33,004 nucleotides of DNA, taken from the NCBI GenBank assembly GCA_029861625.1, contig JAOTZB010000008.1, positions 1 through 33,004 on the forward strand, read 5' to 3'. Under the pieces are notes generated by a model. That model was not told where the DNA came from, searched no databases, and was given only the letters and a program-made list of their open reading frames with translations. Shown here piece after piece: positions 6,724-14,331 of the stretch. A program made the position numbers and the translations under genes. This stretch comes from Acidimicrobiia bacterium (lineage in GTDB: Bacteria > Actinomycetota > Acidimicrobiia > Acidimicrobiales > JAHEJN01). Within the stretch, counting starts at the first letter, position 1; the number at the start of each line of letters is the position of its first letter.

Positions 6724-7830
6724 ATGAGGACACGTGCTGCGGTCGTTCGAGAACCCGGTCGGCTGACCATCGAGGAGATCGAGCTCGACCCGCCCGGCGA
6801 CGGTGAGGTCCTGGTGGCAATGAAGGCCGCCGGAGTGTGTCACAGCGACCTCCACACCCTTCGCGGCGAGCTGCGGATGCAGCCCCCGCTCGTGCTCGGG
6901 CATGAGGGGGCAGGTGTCGTGGAAGCGGTCGGAACTGGCATCACGCGGGTGGCGCCCGGCGATCACGTCATGGTCAATTGGCTGCCGGCCGACGAGACCT
7001 GTCCGAGCTGCCTGCGCGGTCAGCCGAACCTCTGCCAGCGGTTCGCGTCGACGACCTTCGCCGGCAAGCTCCTCGACGGCACCTCACGGATGCGCACCGA
7101 CGACGACGTCGAGCTCAAGCACTACCTGACTGCATCGACCATGTCCGAGCGTATGGTCTTGATGGAGGACTCCATGATCCCCATCAGCGATGACACGCCG
7201 TTCGACGTAGCGGCCATCACGGCCTGTGCAGTCGTGACCGGCGTGGGTGCGGTCATCAACACGGCCAAGGTCCCCGCCGGTAGCTCGGCCGCGGTCATCG
7301 GCTGTGGAGGGATCGGCCTGAGCATGGTGCAGGGCTGCCAACTGGCTGGTTGCAACCCGATCATCGCGGTCGACGTGTTGCCCGAGAAGCTCGCATGGGC
7401 GACCGAGCTCGGTGCTACCCATACCGTCGACGCGAGCCAAGCCGACCCGGTCGCCGCGCTGCAGGAGCTCACCGGTGGCGGTCCCGACTACGTCTTCGAC
7501 AGCGTCGGCTCGGCCGGCACGATCAGCCAGGCACTGAGCGCGACCCGGCCGGGCGGCGAGGCCGTGATCGCTGGGCTCCACTCCGTCATGAGCGAAGTCT
7601 CCGTCTTCGCTGCGAGCCTCATCCTCCAGAACAAGACCCTGCGCGGCTCGTTCGCCGGCTCGCTGCGTCCCCGAGTCGATCTGCCCATGCTGATCGACAT
7701 GTGGAAGGCGGGAAGGCTCCAGACCGACAAGCTCATCACCAAGACCTACGCACTCGACGAGCTTGCCCAGGCGTTCGAGGACATGGAAGCAGGCCGTGTC
7801 GCTCGTGGCGTCATCGCCTTCGACAGCTGA
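6724..7830 (+). CDS. Zinc-dependent alcohol dehydrogenase (MDR family)
   Basis: 368 residues, medium-chain dehydrogenase/reductase fold. Catalytic zinc ligands are Cys39 (GVCHSDLH), His60 and Glu61 (LGHEGAGVVE), and Cys168 in the 'ITACAVVTGVGAV' loop. The NAD(P) Rossmann motif is 'VIGCGGIGLS' (191-200), followed by an acidic 'AVDVLPEK' that favours NAD. The structural-zinc lobe is unusual: Cys93, Cys96 and Cys104 are present, but the expected first cysteine is Asp90. The C-terminal part ('PGGEAVIAGLHS', 'KTLRGSFAGSLRPRVDLP') resembles class III-like and cofactor-dependent actinobacterial ADHs. AGGAGGT lies 8 bases before ATG 6724. The stop overlaps the next start (TGATG). It probably oxidises an alcohol intermediate to the aldehyde used by the next enzyme; the substrate is unknown. 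Confidence 0.9.
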   Translation: MRTRAAVVREPGRLTIEEIELDPPGDGEVLVAMKAAGVCHSDLHTLRGELRMQPPLVLGHEGAGVVEAVGTGITRVAPGDHVMVNWLPADETCPSCLRGQPNLCQRFASTTFAGKLLDGTSRMRTDDDVELKHYLTASTMSERMVLMEDSMIPISDDTPFDVAAITACAVVTGVGAVINTAKVPAGSSAAVIGCGGIGLSMVQGCQLAGCNPIIAVDVLPEKLAWATELGATHTVDASQADPVAALQELTGGGPDYVFDSVGSAGTISQALSATRPGGEAVIAGLHSVMSEVSVFAASLILQNKTLRGSFAGSLRPRVDLPMLIDMWKAGRLQTDKLITKTYALDELAQAFEDMEAGRVARGVIAFDS

Positions 7831-9416
7831 TGGGAGCGATGACCGAGCCTGTCCTCATCGCCGGGAAGTGGCGAGCCGCGGGATCGTCGGCCGCGACCTT
7901 CCAGGCCGTAGCTCCCGCAACTGGTGAAACGCTGGCCCCGACGTATCCGTTCTCGACCTCGGCCGAGATCGAAACCGCCCTGGCGGCAGGCGTCGAGGCT
8001 GCCGCCGAGCTGCGTCGGATTCCCGTGGACGAGGTGGCGGACTTTCTCGACACCTTCGCCGACGCCATCGAAGCCAACCGGGTAGAGCTTGTCGACGCCG
8101 CCCATCGGGAGACAGCGCTGCCGCAAGAGACCCGGCTCGATGGAATCGAGCTGCCTCGTACCACCGGACAGCTCCGCCAGGCCGCGGCGGCAGCTCGCGA
8201 CCGCTCGTGGAGCAGGGCCACCATCGACACCGCTGCCGGCATCCGCTCGAAGCTCGGCCCGCTCGGCGGGCCGGTTGCCGTATTCGGGCCCAACAATTTC
8301 CCGTTCGCGTTCAACTCGGTCTCGGGTGGGGACTTCGCTGCCGCCATCGCAGCCGGCAACCCGGTGATCGCCAAGGCACACCCTTCTCATCCCACCACGA
8401 CCCGGCTGCTCGCCGAGGCTGCGTCCACATCCCTCTCCGCGGTCGGCCTCCCGCCCGCCACTGTCCAGCTGGTCTACGGCGTCGCCATCGAGGACGGGCT
8501 CTCCCTGGCCGCCCACCCCGATCTCGCAGCATTGGCATTCACGGGTCGCCGATCCAGCGGGCTGGCCCTGAAGGCGGCAGCCGACCGGGCCGGCACGCCC
8601 GTCTATCTCGAGCTCGGGTCGATCAACCCGGTCTTCGTGCTCCCCGGCGCGCTGGCCGAGCGCAGCGACGACATCGCAATGGAGCTCTTCGCTTCGTGCA
8701 CGCTCGGGGCAGGCCAGTTCTGCACCAACCCGGGCCTGGTCGTCCTCCGAGGAGGCGAAGACGCCGACCGCTTCGTGGCGGCGGCTCAGCGCCTCTTCGA
8801 GAACGGCGAGCCCGGTGTCTTGTTGTCCCCTTCCGACTCGATCTCGGCCGCAGTCGACGGCCTGGTTGCTGCCGGCGCCGAGGTCGTAACCGGCGGGTTC
8901 TCCGACAACAACGACACCTTCGGTTACGCCAACACCTTGCTCACCGTCTCGGGGGCCGACTTCCTTGCCGATCCGGCTGCCTTGCAGGCCGAGGCCTTCG
9001 GACCGGTCTCGCTCATCGTGCGAGCCGCCGATCTCGAGCAGATGGACGAGATCGCCTCTCATCTCGAGGGCAACCTGACCGGCACGCTCTACAGCGACTC
9101 CGAGGGTGCAGACGATGCAGCGTACGACGACCTCGAGCCCGCGCTCCGCGCCCGGGTCGGCCGCTTGTTGAACGACAAGATGCCCACCGGAGTCGCCGTC
9201 AGCCCGGCCATGAACCACGGCGGGCCCTACCCATCGACCAGCCACCCCGGCTTCACCGCCGTCGGCATCCCAGCCTCGATGAACCGATTCGCCGCGCTCC
9301 ACTGCTACGACAACGTTCGCCATCACCGGCTGCCTCCCGAGCTGCAGGATCCGAATCCGACAGGTGCGATGTGGCGGCTGATCGACGGCTCATGGTCTCA
9401 GGCTGACATCGCATGA
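7830..9416 (+). CDS. Aldehyde dehydrogenase, 2-oxoglutarate semialdehyde (2,5-dioxovalerate) type
   Basis: 528 residues, ALDH superfamily. Active-site residues are Asn156 ('FGPNNFPFAFNS'), Lys182 ('VIAKAHPSHP'), Glu261 ('PVYLELGSINPVFVLPG') and the nucleophile Cys298 ('GAGQFCTNPG'). The NFPFAF..SGGD, KAHPSHP and GQFCTNPG combination, plus a long C-terminus with 'YPSTSHPGFTAVG', is characteristic of the branch oxidising alpha-ketoglutaric semialdehyde to 2-oxoglutarate with NAD(P). Known members act at the end of oxidative pentose, glucarate and hydroxyproline routes. The ATG at 7830 overlaps the ADH stop and implies translational coupling; an ATG at 7839 is an alternative but would have almost no spacer to GGGAG. 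It ends in a 4-base overlap with the next gene. The semialdehyde specificity is a family inference supported by the KdaD-like gene upstream. Confidence 0.88.
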   Translation: MGAMTEPVLIAGKWRAAGSSAATFQAVAPATGETLAPTYPFSTSAEIETALAAGVEAAAELRRIPVDEVADFLDTFADAIEANRVELVDAAHRETALPQETRLDGIELPRTTGQLRQAAAAARDRSWSRATIDTAAGIRSKLGPLGGPVAVFGPNNFPFAFNSVSGGDFAAAIAAGNPVIAKAHPSHPTTTRLLAEAASTSLSAVGLPPATVQLVYGVAIEDGLSLAAHPDLAALAFTGRRSSGLALKAAADRAGTPVYLELGSINPVFVLPGALAERSDDIAMELFASCTLGAGQFCTNPGLVVLRGGEDADRFVAAAQRLFENGEPGVLLSPSDSISAAVDGLVAAGAEVVTGGFSDNNDTFGYANTLLTVSGADFLADPAALQAEAFGPVSLIVRAADLEQMDEIASHLEGNLTGTLYSDSEGADDAAYDDLEPALRARVGRLLNDKMPTGVAVSPAMNHGGPYPSTSHPGFTAVGIPASMNRFAALHCYDNVRHHRLPPELQDPNPTGAMWRLIDGSWSQADIA

Positions 9417-10246
9417 GAGTCGCCGCGCTGGAGGGTCGAGCCGTGCTGATCGCTGCCGACACTGCCGTCGACGTGGCCGAGGCGTCCGGCGGCCGATTCG
9501 GCTCCGATCCGATGGCGCTGTTCGAGGACTGGGCGGGCTTCACATCGTGGGCAGACACGATCGAGCCGGGGAGCGGCTCGACCTACGAGCGCTCGTCCCT
9601 GACCTGCCCGGTCCCGGCACCTGGCCAGATCTTCGCCATCGGGATCAACTATGGCGACCATGGCAGCGAGGTCGCCATGGAGGTACCGGACGACCCCATG
9701 GTGTTCACCAAGTTCCCGTCCGCGGTTGCGGGACCCTTCGACGACATACCGCTGGTTCCGGGCAACTGCGACTGGGAGGTCGAGCTCGTCGTCGTCATCG
9801 GTCGCACCGCCCGCGACATCGATCTCGACGACGCTGCGGCACACATCGCCGGCTTTGCCGTGGGCCAGGACCTCAGCGAACGTACCTGCCAGCTCGCCGG
9901 GGCCTACCCCCAGTTCAGCTTGGCCAAGTCACACGCCAACTTCGCGCCGATCGGGCCCGAGATCGTGACCCTCGACGAGCTCGATGACCCGTGGGATCTC
10001 GAGATCCGCTGCGACCGTAACGACACGACCGAGCAGCTTTCGCGCACGTCCATGCTCATCCACGACGTCCCCAGCATCATCACCTACCTGTCGTCGACGT
10101 GCGAGCTGCGTGCCGGCGACCTGATCTTCACCGGCACCCCCTCAGGGGTCGGGCTGGGCCGCGTGCCGCCCGATTACCTCGTTCCCGGCGACGTGTTGAC
10201 CTCGACCATCGAGGGTGTCGGCGCGATCGTGAACCGCTGCATATGA
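9413..10246 (+). CDS. FAH-family hydrolase, acylpyruvase-like
   Basis: 277 residues with the classical FAH fold. Metal ligands are Glu122 and Glu124 ('DWEVELVVVIG') and Asp153 ('GFAVGQDLSERTCQ'). His83 ('INYGDHGSEV') occupies the usual lid position, and the signature 'LIFTGTPSGVGLGR' near the C-terminus binds substrate. Known relatives hydrolyse C-C bonds of acylpyruvates, for example 2,4-diketo-3-deoxy-L-fuconate to pyruvate plus lactate, fumarylpyruvate, or oxaloacetate. It starts inside the stop of the aldehyde dehydrogenase gene (ATGA) and ends inside the start of the next gene (ATGA), so it is tightly co-translated. The two FAH genes in this operon are clearly different subfamilies: this one has FTGTPSGVG and the first does not. 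It may provide a pyruvate-releasing branch parallel to the 2-oxoglutarate branch. Exact substrate unknown. Confidence 0.88.
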   Translation: MRVAALEGRAVLIAADTAVDVAEASGGRFGSDPMALFEDWAGFTSWADTIEPGSGSTYERSSLTCPVPAPGQIFAIGINYGDHGSEVAMEVPDDPMVFTKFPSAVAGPFDDIPLVPGNCDWEVELVVVIGRTARDIDLDDAAAHIAGFAVGQDLSERTCQLAGAYPQFSLAKSHANFAPIGPEIVTLDELDDPWDLEIRCDRNDTTEQLSRTSMLIHDVPSIITYLSSTCELRAGDLIFTGTPSGVGLGRVPPDYLVPGDVLTSTIEGVGAIVNRCI

Positions 10247-11205
10247 GCGGTGAGCGGTTTCTGGTCACCGGGGGCCTCGGCTGTCTTGGTGCCTGGGTGT
10301 GCCGGCTGCTCGTCGCCGATGGTGCGGCGGTCACAATCTTCGACGCCGGTGCCGATGATCGGCGACTCCGTCTCGTGCTGGACCCCGGCCAGCTCTCGGA
10401 CGTCGAGCTGATCCGCGGCGATCTGACAGACGCCGCGCAGGTTTCTGCCGCCGTCGGAGCCGCGACCCATGTGATCCATCTCGCAGCCCTGCAGGTGCCG
10501 TTCTGTCGAGCCGACCCGGCCCGCGGGGCCGCGGTGAACGTCACCGGCACGATCCACGTGTTGGAGGCCGTGAAGGCACACGACGTCCGCCACCTCGTCT
10601 ATGCGAGCAGCGCAGCTGTGTACGGCCCGCCCGAGAGCTACGACACCGAGGTCCTCCCAGCCGACGCAGCCCGTCTGCCCAGCACGCTCTACGGGATCTA
10701 CAAGGTCGCCAACGAGGATGCGGCCCGGGTCTATTGGCTCGACCACGAGGTGTCGAGCATCGGGCTGCGGCCCCATACCGTGTACGGGCCCGGACGCGAT
10801 CAGGGTATGACCTCGCAGCCGACGACAGCCATCTTGTCCGCGGTCCGAGGCCGCTCCTATCACATCGACTACGGCGGCACCCTGCTGTTCCAGCACGCCG
10901 CCGACGTGGCCGCCACATTCGTGCGCGCAGCTCGTGCGGAGCTCCTCGGCGCGGCGGTCCACAACCTGGGCGGCGAAGTCGGCGAGATCTCCGAGCTCGT
11001 CGAGGCGATCGTCGCCGCGACCGACTTCGACGGTTTGACCCATGGCTCGGAGCCGTTGGCTCTGCCGAAGGACTTCGACGACACTGCACTGCGAACGGCG
11101 CTCGGCTCGCCGCCGGTCATGTCGCTAGCCGATGGCGTCGCGGCGACGGTCGAGTCATTCCGGCGGGCTGTGGCCGAGGGCCGACCGCTTCCGGACCTCG
11201 ACTGA
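10243..11205 (+). CDS. NAD-dependent epimerase/dehydratase (extended SDR)
   Basis: 320 residues. The nucleotide-binding motif is TGGLGCLG at 9-16, the acidic residue for NAD ribose is Asp34 ('VTIFDAG'), and the active site shows 'VYASSAAVYGPP' (119-130) with Tyr150 and Lys154 in 'LYGIYKVANEDA'. This is the fold of sugar-nucleotide epimerases and of uronate or aldose 1-dehydrogenases. In this operon a sugar 1-dehydrogenase making a lactone is an attractive possibility, because an SMP-30 lactonase is encoded nearby. It starts by ATGA overlap with the FAH gene and is the last gene of the forward operon. Its stop is only 13 bases from the stop of the converging cupin gene, with no terminator hairpin between them. 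The epimerase family is certain; the reaction is not. Confidence 0.85.
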   Translation: MSGERFLVTGGLGCLGAWVCRLLVADGAAVTIFDAGADDRRLRLVLDPGQLSDVELIRGDLTDAAQVSAAVGAATHVIHLAALQVPFCRADPARGAAVNVTGTIHVLEAVKAHDVRHLVYASSAAVYGPPESYDTEVLPADAARLPSTLYGIYKVANEDAARVYWLDHEVSSIGLRPHTVYGPGRDQGMTSQPTTAILSAVRGRSYHIDYGGTLLFQHAADVAATFVRAARAELLGAAVHNLGGEVGEISELVEAIVAATDFDGLTHGSEPLALPKDFDDTALRTALGSPPVMSLADGVAATVESFRRAVAEGRPLPDLD

Positions 11206-11218
11206 CGCCCACGAGGGG

Positions 11219-11764
11219 TCAGAGCTCGATCGGCGCCTCCAAGAACACCGTCGCCCGTTGCGTTTTCGGCTTCGCGGCGTCGGCGACATCCACGTAGCTG
11301 ATCGTGCGCCGGCCCTCCCACTCCCTCGGCAACAACATGGCCCGTACGAACGCGGTCTCGCTCGTCGCTGAGGCCTGGGCGAACACGGGCTCGGGGCCGT
11401 TCTCGAACCATGGCTCGAAGGGTCCGTAGTCATGGGTCAGGCCCGCGGACTCGATACGGATTCCGCCGTGCAAGAGTACCCGGATACCCGGACCGGGATG
11501 AGTGTGGCGATAGGCCACGCCGCCGGGCGGAAAGTCCACGCGGTCGCATCGGACCAGCCAGTCTCGGCTCGGGTCGAGGTCGATCGGCGCGGTCAACGTC
11601 GGACCGCCGTAGCTCTCGCCGACTCTCCACGCCACGCACGGGCCGGCGATCGTCACTGGGCCGAGATGGGCCAGGTTCTGATCGATGTCGTACACGACCA
11701 GCGAGGCGGTCTCGGCGTCGATGCCGTCCGGGAGGACGTGTACGGACAGGTTGACGAGACTCAA
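11219..11764 (-). CDS. Cupin-fold protein of unknown function
   Basis: 181 residues rich in beta-strand. 'YRHTHPGPGIRVLLHGGIRI' (85-104) gives a HxH pair (His87, His89) followed by a strand, as in the first cupin motif. A later 'ENGPEPVFAQASATSETAFV' resembles the second half of the barrel. The predicted start is TTG at 11764, which overlaps the TGA of the upstream SDR gene (TTGA); no in-frame ATG or GTG exists nearby that keeps the N-terminal strand, so a coupled rare start is the best reading. It is the last gene of the eight-gene reverse operon with the molybdenum hydroxylase. Proteins of this type commonly bind a metal and a small acid; I cannot assign a reaction. It converges on the epimerase gene. 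Confidence 0.7.
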   Translation of the reverse strand: MSLVNLSVHVLPDGIDAETASLVVYDIDQNLAHLGPVTIAGPCVAWRVGESYGGPTLTAPIDLDPSRDWLVRCDRVDFPPGGVAYRHTHPGPGIRVLLHGGIRIESAGLTHDYGPFEPWFENGPEPVFAQASATSETAFVRAMLLPREWEGRRTISYVDVADAAKPKTQRATVFLEAPIEL

Positions 11765-12519
11765 TGGAAGAACTGGCCGCCGTCGATGACCATTGTCTGG
11801 CCGGTGATGAACTCGGATCCTGGGCCGCAGAGGAACACAACGGCGCCGACCACGTCCTCCGGGAGCTGGTCGCGCTTCAGGGTGCGGGCTGAGACCGAGA
11901 CCTCGGCCAGCGCCTCGAGCACCTCAGGCTGGGCCTTGACCCCGTCGCTGATCGTGAAGCCGGGAGCGACGCAGTTCACGAATACGCCTGCTGCCCCCAG
12001 CTCTTTGGCCAGCGATCGCGTGAAGGCGACGATGGCGCCCTTGCTCGTGACGTAGTGCAAGAGGAAGGGAACGCCACGGAAGGGCGTGCCGGAGGAGATG
12101 TTCACGATGCGGCCGCCGCCGCGATCCTTCATGAGCGGGACGACTGCCCGGCAGCACAGGAACATGCTGAGCACGTTCACATCCATGACCTGGCGCCACT
12201 CATAGACCGGGATCTCCTCGAACGGTCGCATGGGCAGGGATGCGTACAACCCGGCGTTGTTGATGAGGATGTCGACGCCACCGCATTGCTCGACGGTCCC
12301 TTCGACCATGCGAGCCACGTCGGTCTCGGAGGAGACGTCGACGGTGAGACCGACGCCCCCGGGATAGACGGCGGCCGCCTCCTCGGCACCCTGCAGGTCA
12401 GCGACGACGATGCGGGCTCCCGCGGCGGCGAGGCCGCCGGCGATGGCACGGCCGATGCCCTGGGATCCGCCGGTCACGATGGCCACCTGTCCTTCCAGCA
12501 TGGAATCGGGCTGCATCAT
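11761..12519 (-). CDS. SDR-family NAD(P)-dependent oxidoreductase
   Basis: 252 residues, classical short-chain dehydrogenase. The cofactor motif is TGGSQGIG (16-23); Asp41 at the end of the second strand ('IVVADLQ') favours NAD. The structural motif NNAG is at 87-90, the catalytic serine is in 'IVNISSGTPF' (138-147), and Tyr156 and Lys160 are in 'LLHYVTSKGA'. The C-terminus 'FITGQTMVIDGGQFFH' is typical. The ATG at 12519 overlaps the stop of the NIPSNAP gene (ATGA); a later in-frame ATG at 12501 would also keep the whole fold. It shares an operon with the molybdenum hydroxylase and two cupins. Related enzymes oxidise hydroxy-acids such as 2-keto-3-deoxy sugar acids; this would supply the diketo substrate for the acylpyruvase-like FAH enzyme, but that is inference. 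Confidence 0.9.
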   Translation of the reverse strand: MMQPDSMLEGQVAIVTGGSQGIGRAIAGGLAAAGARIVVADLQGAEEAAAVYPGGVGLTVDVSSETDVARMVEGTVEQCGGVDILINNAGLYASLPMRPFEEIPVYEWRQVMDVNVLSMFLCCRAVVPLMKDRGGGRIVNISSGTPFRGVPFLLHYVTSKGAIVAFTRSLAKELGAAGVFVNCVAPGFTISDGVKAQPEVLEALAEVSVSARTLKRDQLPEDVVGAVVFLCGPGSEFITGQTMVIDGGQFFH

Positions 12520-12830
12520 CGCGCTGGTGAGAAGCTGGTCGGCACGAGGATCCGATTCTGCTGGGTGTGGATCAATGGGAGGAGCTTCGGCAGGAACTCG
12601 TGCCAGCGCGGGTCGGCGCCGAGGGCCACCCGTCGCGTCTCGCGGTCGGCGTAGTCGGCGTAGGCCCACATGCTGACGACGGTCGACAGGGCGCCCACGT
12701 CGGTGGTGTACCAGCCGAGCAACTCCCCGAGGTGCTCGCGCTGGATGGCGATCCCCTCGTGCTCGTAGAGCCCGACGACCTCTTTCAGCTTGCCGGTATG
12801 GATGTGGTAGTCGCGCTGCTCGACGATCAT
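12516..12830 (-). CDS. NIPSNAP-family protein
   Basis: 104 residues, a single ferredoxin-like alpha/beta domain. The pattern 'MIVEQRDYHIHTGKL' at the start, 'EHEGIAIQREHLGELLGWYT' (23-42), 'VVSMWAYADYADRETRR' and the end 'NRILVPTSFSP' match bacterial NIPSNAP domain proteins. These small dimeric proteins are frequent in operons for aromatic or unusual organic-acid breakdown; the biochemical role is generally unknown. It begins 5 bases after the cupin stop and ends in an ATGA overlap with the SDR gene, so it is part of the same translation unit. The length is normal for the bacterial single-domain form. Confidence 0.88.
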   Translation of the reverse strand: MIVEQRDYHIHTGKLKEVVGLYEHEGIAIQREHLGELLGWYTTDVGALSTVVSMWAYADYADRETRRVALGADPRWHEFLPKLLPLIHTQQNRILVPTSFSPAR

Positions 12831-12835
12831 CGCTG

Positions 12836-13228
12836 CTACCTGTCCACGTGTAGGGAGTCACCGAGGGCGTCGAGAACGAGATCCCGATCGGCATCGGGCA
12901 CGTGGTCGCGCGGCACCGGCGAGAGCGCCTCGATGAACTGACAGCCTTCCACCGAGTGCAGCTCATGGTCGATGCCGCGGTTGATCACCGACACGTCGCC
13001 GGCCTTCAGCTCGCGTGTCTCGTCCCCCACCGTGAGGGTGACGTCGCCATCGAGGATGTACATGACCTGCTCGGTCGCGTCGTGGCTGTGGCGCGCCACG
13101 GTCGTGCCCGGCTCGTAGTCGACCCGGCACATCAGCACCTGCTCCCCTCCCGCGGCGTGCAGGGTCACGCCAGGAAACATCGGATGGGGCTCGACGCCAT
13201 TCCAGGTGCCGAACGGCGACCCCGTCAC
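12836..13228 (-). CDS. Small cupin-domain protein
   Basis: 130 residues forming one cupin barrel. Motif 1 is 'ARHSHDATEQVMYILDGDVT' with His47, His49 and Glu53; motif 2 is 'LKAGDVSVINRGIDHELHSV' with His88. All four metal ligands are therefore present and a divalent metal site is likely. The start is GTG at 13228, overlapping the TGA of the molybdopterin subunit gene (GTGA); no ATG gives a complete first strand. Single-domain cupins in catabolic operons act as isomerases, dioxygenase-like enzymes or ligand sensors. Context (molybdenum hydroxylase upstream, NIPSNAP and SDR downstream) suggests an enzyme of the same route, but no specific function can be given. Confidence 0.85.
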   Translation of the reverse strand: MTGSPFGTWNGVEPHPMFPGVTLHAAGGEQVLMCRVDYEPGTTVARHSHDATEQVMYILDGDVTLTVGDETRELKAGDVSVINRGIDHELHSVEGCQFIEALSPVPRDHVPDADRDLVLDALGDSLHVDR

Positions 13229-14331
13229 GAGTCGGAGGTCCAGCTGATCCCGCTGGCCACACTGTTCACCGAGAGCTCCTCGTCGAACACGATGTGCTTG
13301 CCTTCACGGCGGGGCTGGCCGCCGCCTGCAGCTTTGGCATCAAGCGCCCGAAGCACCCGTTCAGGCGTGATCGGCAACTCGGTCACCCACACGCCGACGG
13401 CGTCATGCACCGCCGCCGCGATGGCCGGCGGCTGGCTGTTGTTGGCCATCTCGCCGATGCCCTTCGCGCCGTAGGGACCGGTGGCCGACGGGTTCTCGAT
13501 GATGATCGTCTCGATCTGGGGCAGATCCTCCATCCCGGGGACGAAGTAGGAGCCGAAGTGAGAACCGCGGTGATCGGGCGAGGGGTAGTACGGGTAGCTG
13601 TCCTCGAGCACGCCGAGGCCGAGCCCCATCACTGCTCCACCCTCGATCTGGCCCTCCACCAGCGTCGGGTTGATCGCCTTCCCGACGTCGTAGGCCTGGA
13701 CCATGCGGACAATGCGCACGATCCCGGTCTCGTCGTCGACCTCGACCTCGGCTGCACAGGCCGCATAGGAGATGGCGGCGTGGGGTGGACTGTCGACCTC
13801 GCCGGTCTCGGAGTTGGTGATTGCCGCGAACGCGTTGAGCTCGGCGCCAGTGCCGGTGATGAGCTGACCGTGGCCATAGGTGGCGGCTGCGGCGACGTCG
13901 GCGACATCCATCGTCAGGCTGGGCGCTCCCCGCGCCTGGACCTCACCATCGATGATGTCGAGGTCCTGCGGTCCGATCTCCATCTCGGCGCTGGCGATCT
14001 CGAGCAGCTTCGTCTTCACCTCCTCGGCCGCCTTCAGCACAGCGTTGCCGGCAATCACGGTCGCGCGCGATGCGAACGTGCCGGTGCACACGGGCGAGGA
14101 GTCGGTGTTCGAGTTGTCGAAAGTGACCCAGTCGTAGGGGACGCCGATCGACTCGGCGACGATCTGGGACTGGATGGTCTTGGCTCCGTTGCCGATGTCG
14201 GACGTGCCCGAGAACACGTCGATCCGCCCGTCGGGCTTGACCTTGATCCAGGCTTGGGAGGGGTCGCCGTTCTGGTTCATTCCCGACGGGTACTCGATGG
14301 CGGCGAGGCCGCGTCCGGTGTGTTTCGCCAT
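13225..14331 (-). CDS. Molybdenum hydroxylase, molybdopterin subunit, C-terminal half (medium subunit)
   Basis: 368 residues equal to the second half of a xanthine dehydrogenase-family large subunit. 'GRGLAAIEYPSGM' opens the domain, followed by 'GTSDIGNGAKTIQSQIVAES' (42-61), 'CTGTFASRATVIAGNAVLKA' (82-101) and 'QAYDVGKAINPTLVEGQIEG' (212-231). The catalytic base is Glu294 in 'GPYGAKGIGEMANNS'. In most family members this is fused to the N-terminal half; here a stop and restart (TGATG at 14329-14333) separates two complete genes at the natural domain boundary. The same split is known for nicotinate dehydrogenase (NdhL/NdhM) of Eubacterium barkeri. Start ATG 14331 was chosen for the overlap and domain start; a longer frame to 14379 is rejected. 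The enzyme would hydroxylate a heterocycle or aldehyde using water. Confidence 0.92.
   Translation of the reverse strand: MAKHTGRGLAAIEYPSGMNQNGDPSQAWIKVKPDGRIDVFSGTSDIGNGAKTIQSQIVAESIGVPYDWVTFDNSNTDSSPVCTGTFASRATVIAGNAVLKAAEEVKTKLLEIASAEMEIGPQDLDIIDGEVQARGAPSLTMDVADVAAAATYGHGQLITGTGAELNAFAAITNSETGEVDSPPHAAISYAACAAEVEVDDETGIVRIVRMVQAYDVGKAINPTLVEGQIEGGAVMGLGLGVLEDSYPYYPSPDHRGSHFGSYFVPGMEDLPQIETIIIENPSATGPYGAKGIGEMANNSQPPAIAAAVHDAVGVWVTELPITPERVLRALDAKAAGGGQPRREGKHIVFDEELSVNSVASGISWTSDS

Noticed and set aside
7350-7829. In-frame 160-codon extension upstream of the aldehyde dehydrogenase
   Set aside because: It is Arg-rich shadow translation of the alcohol dehydrogenase gene in another frame. 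The real start overlaps the ADH stop at 7830.
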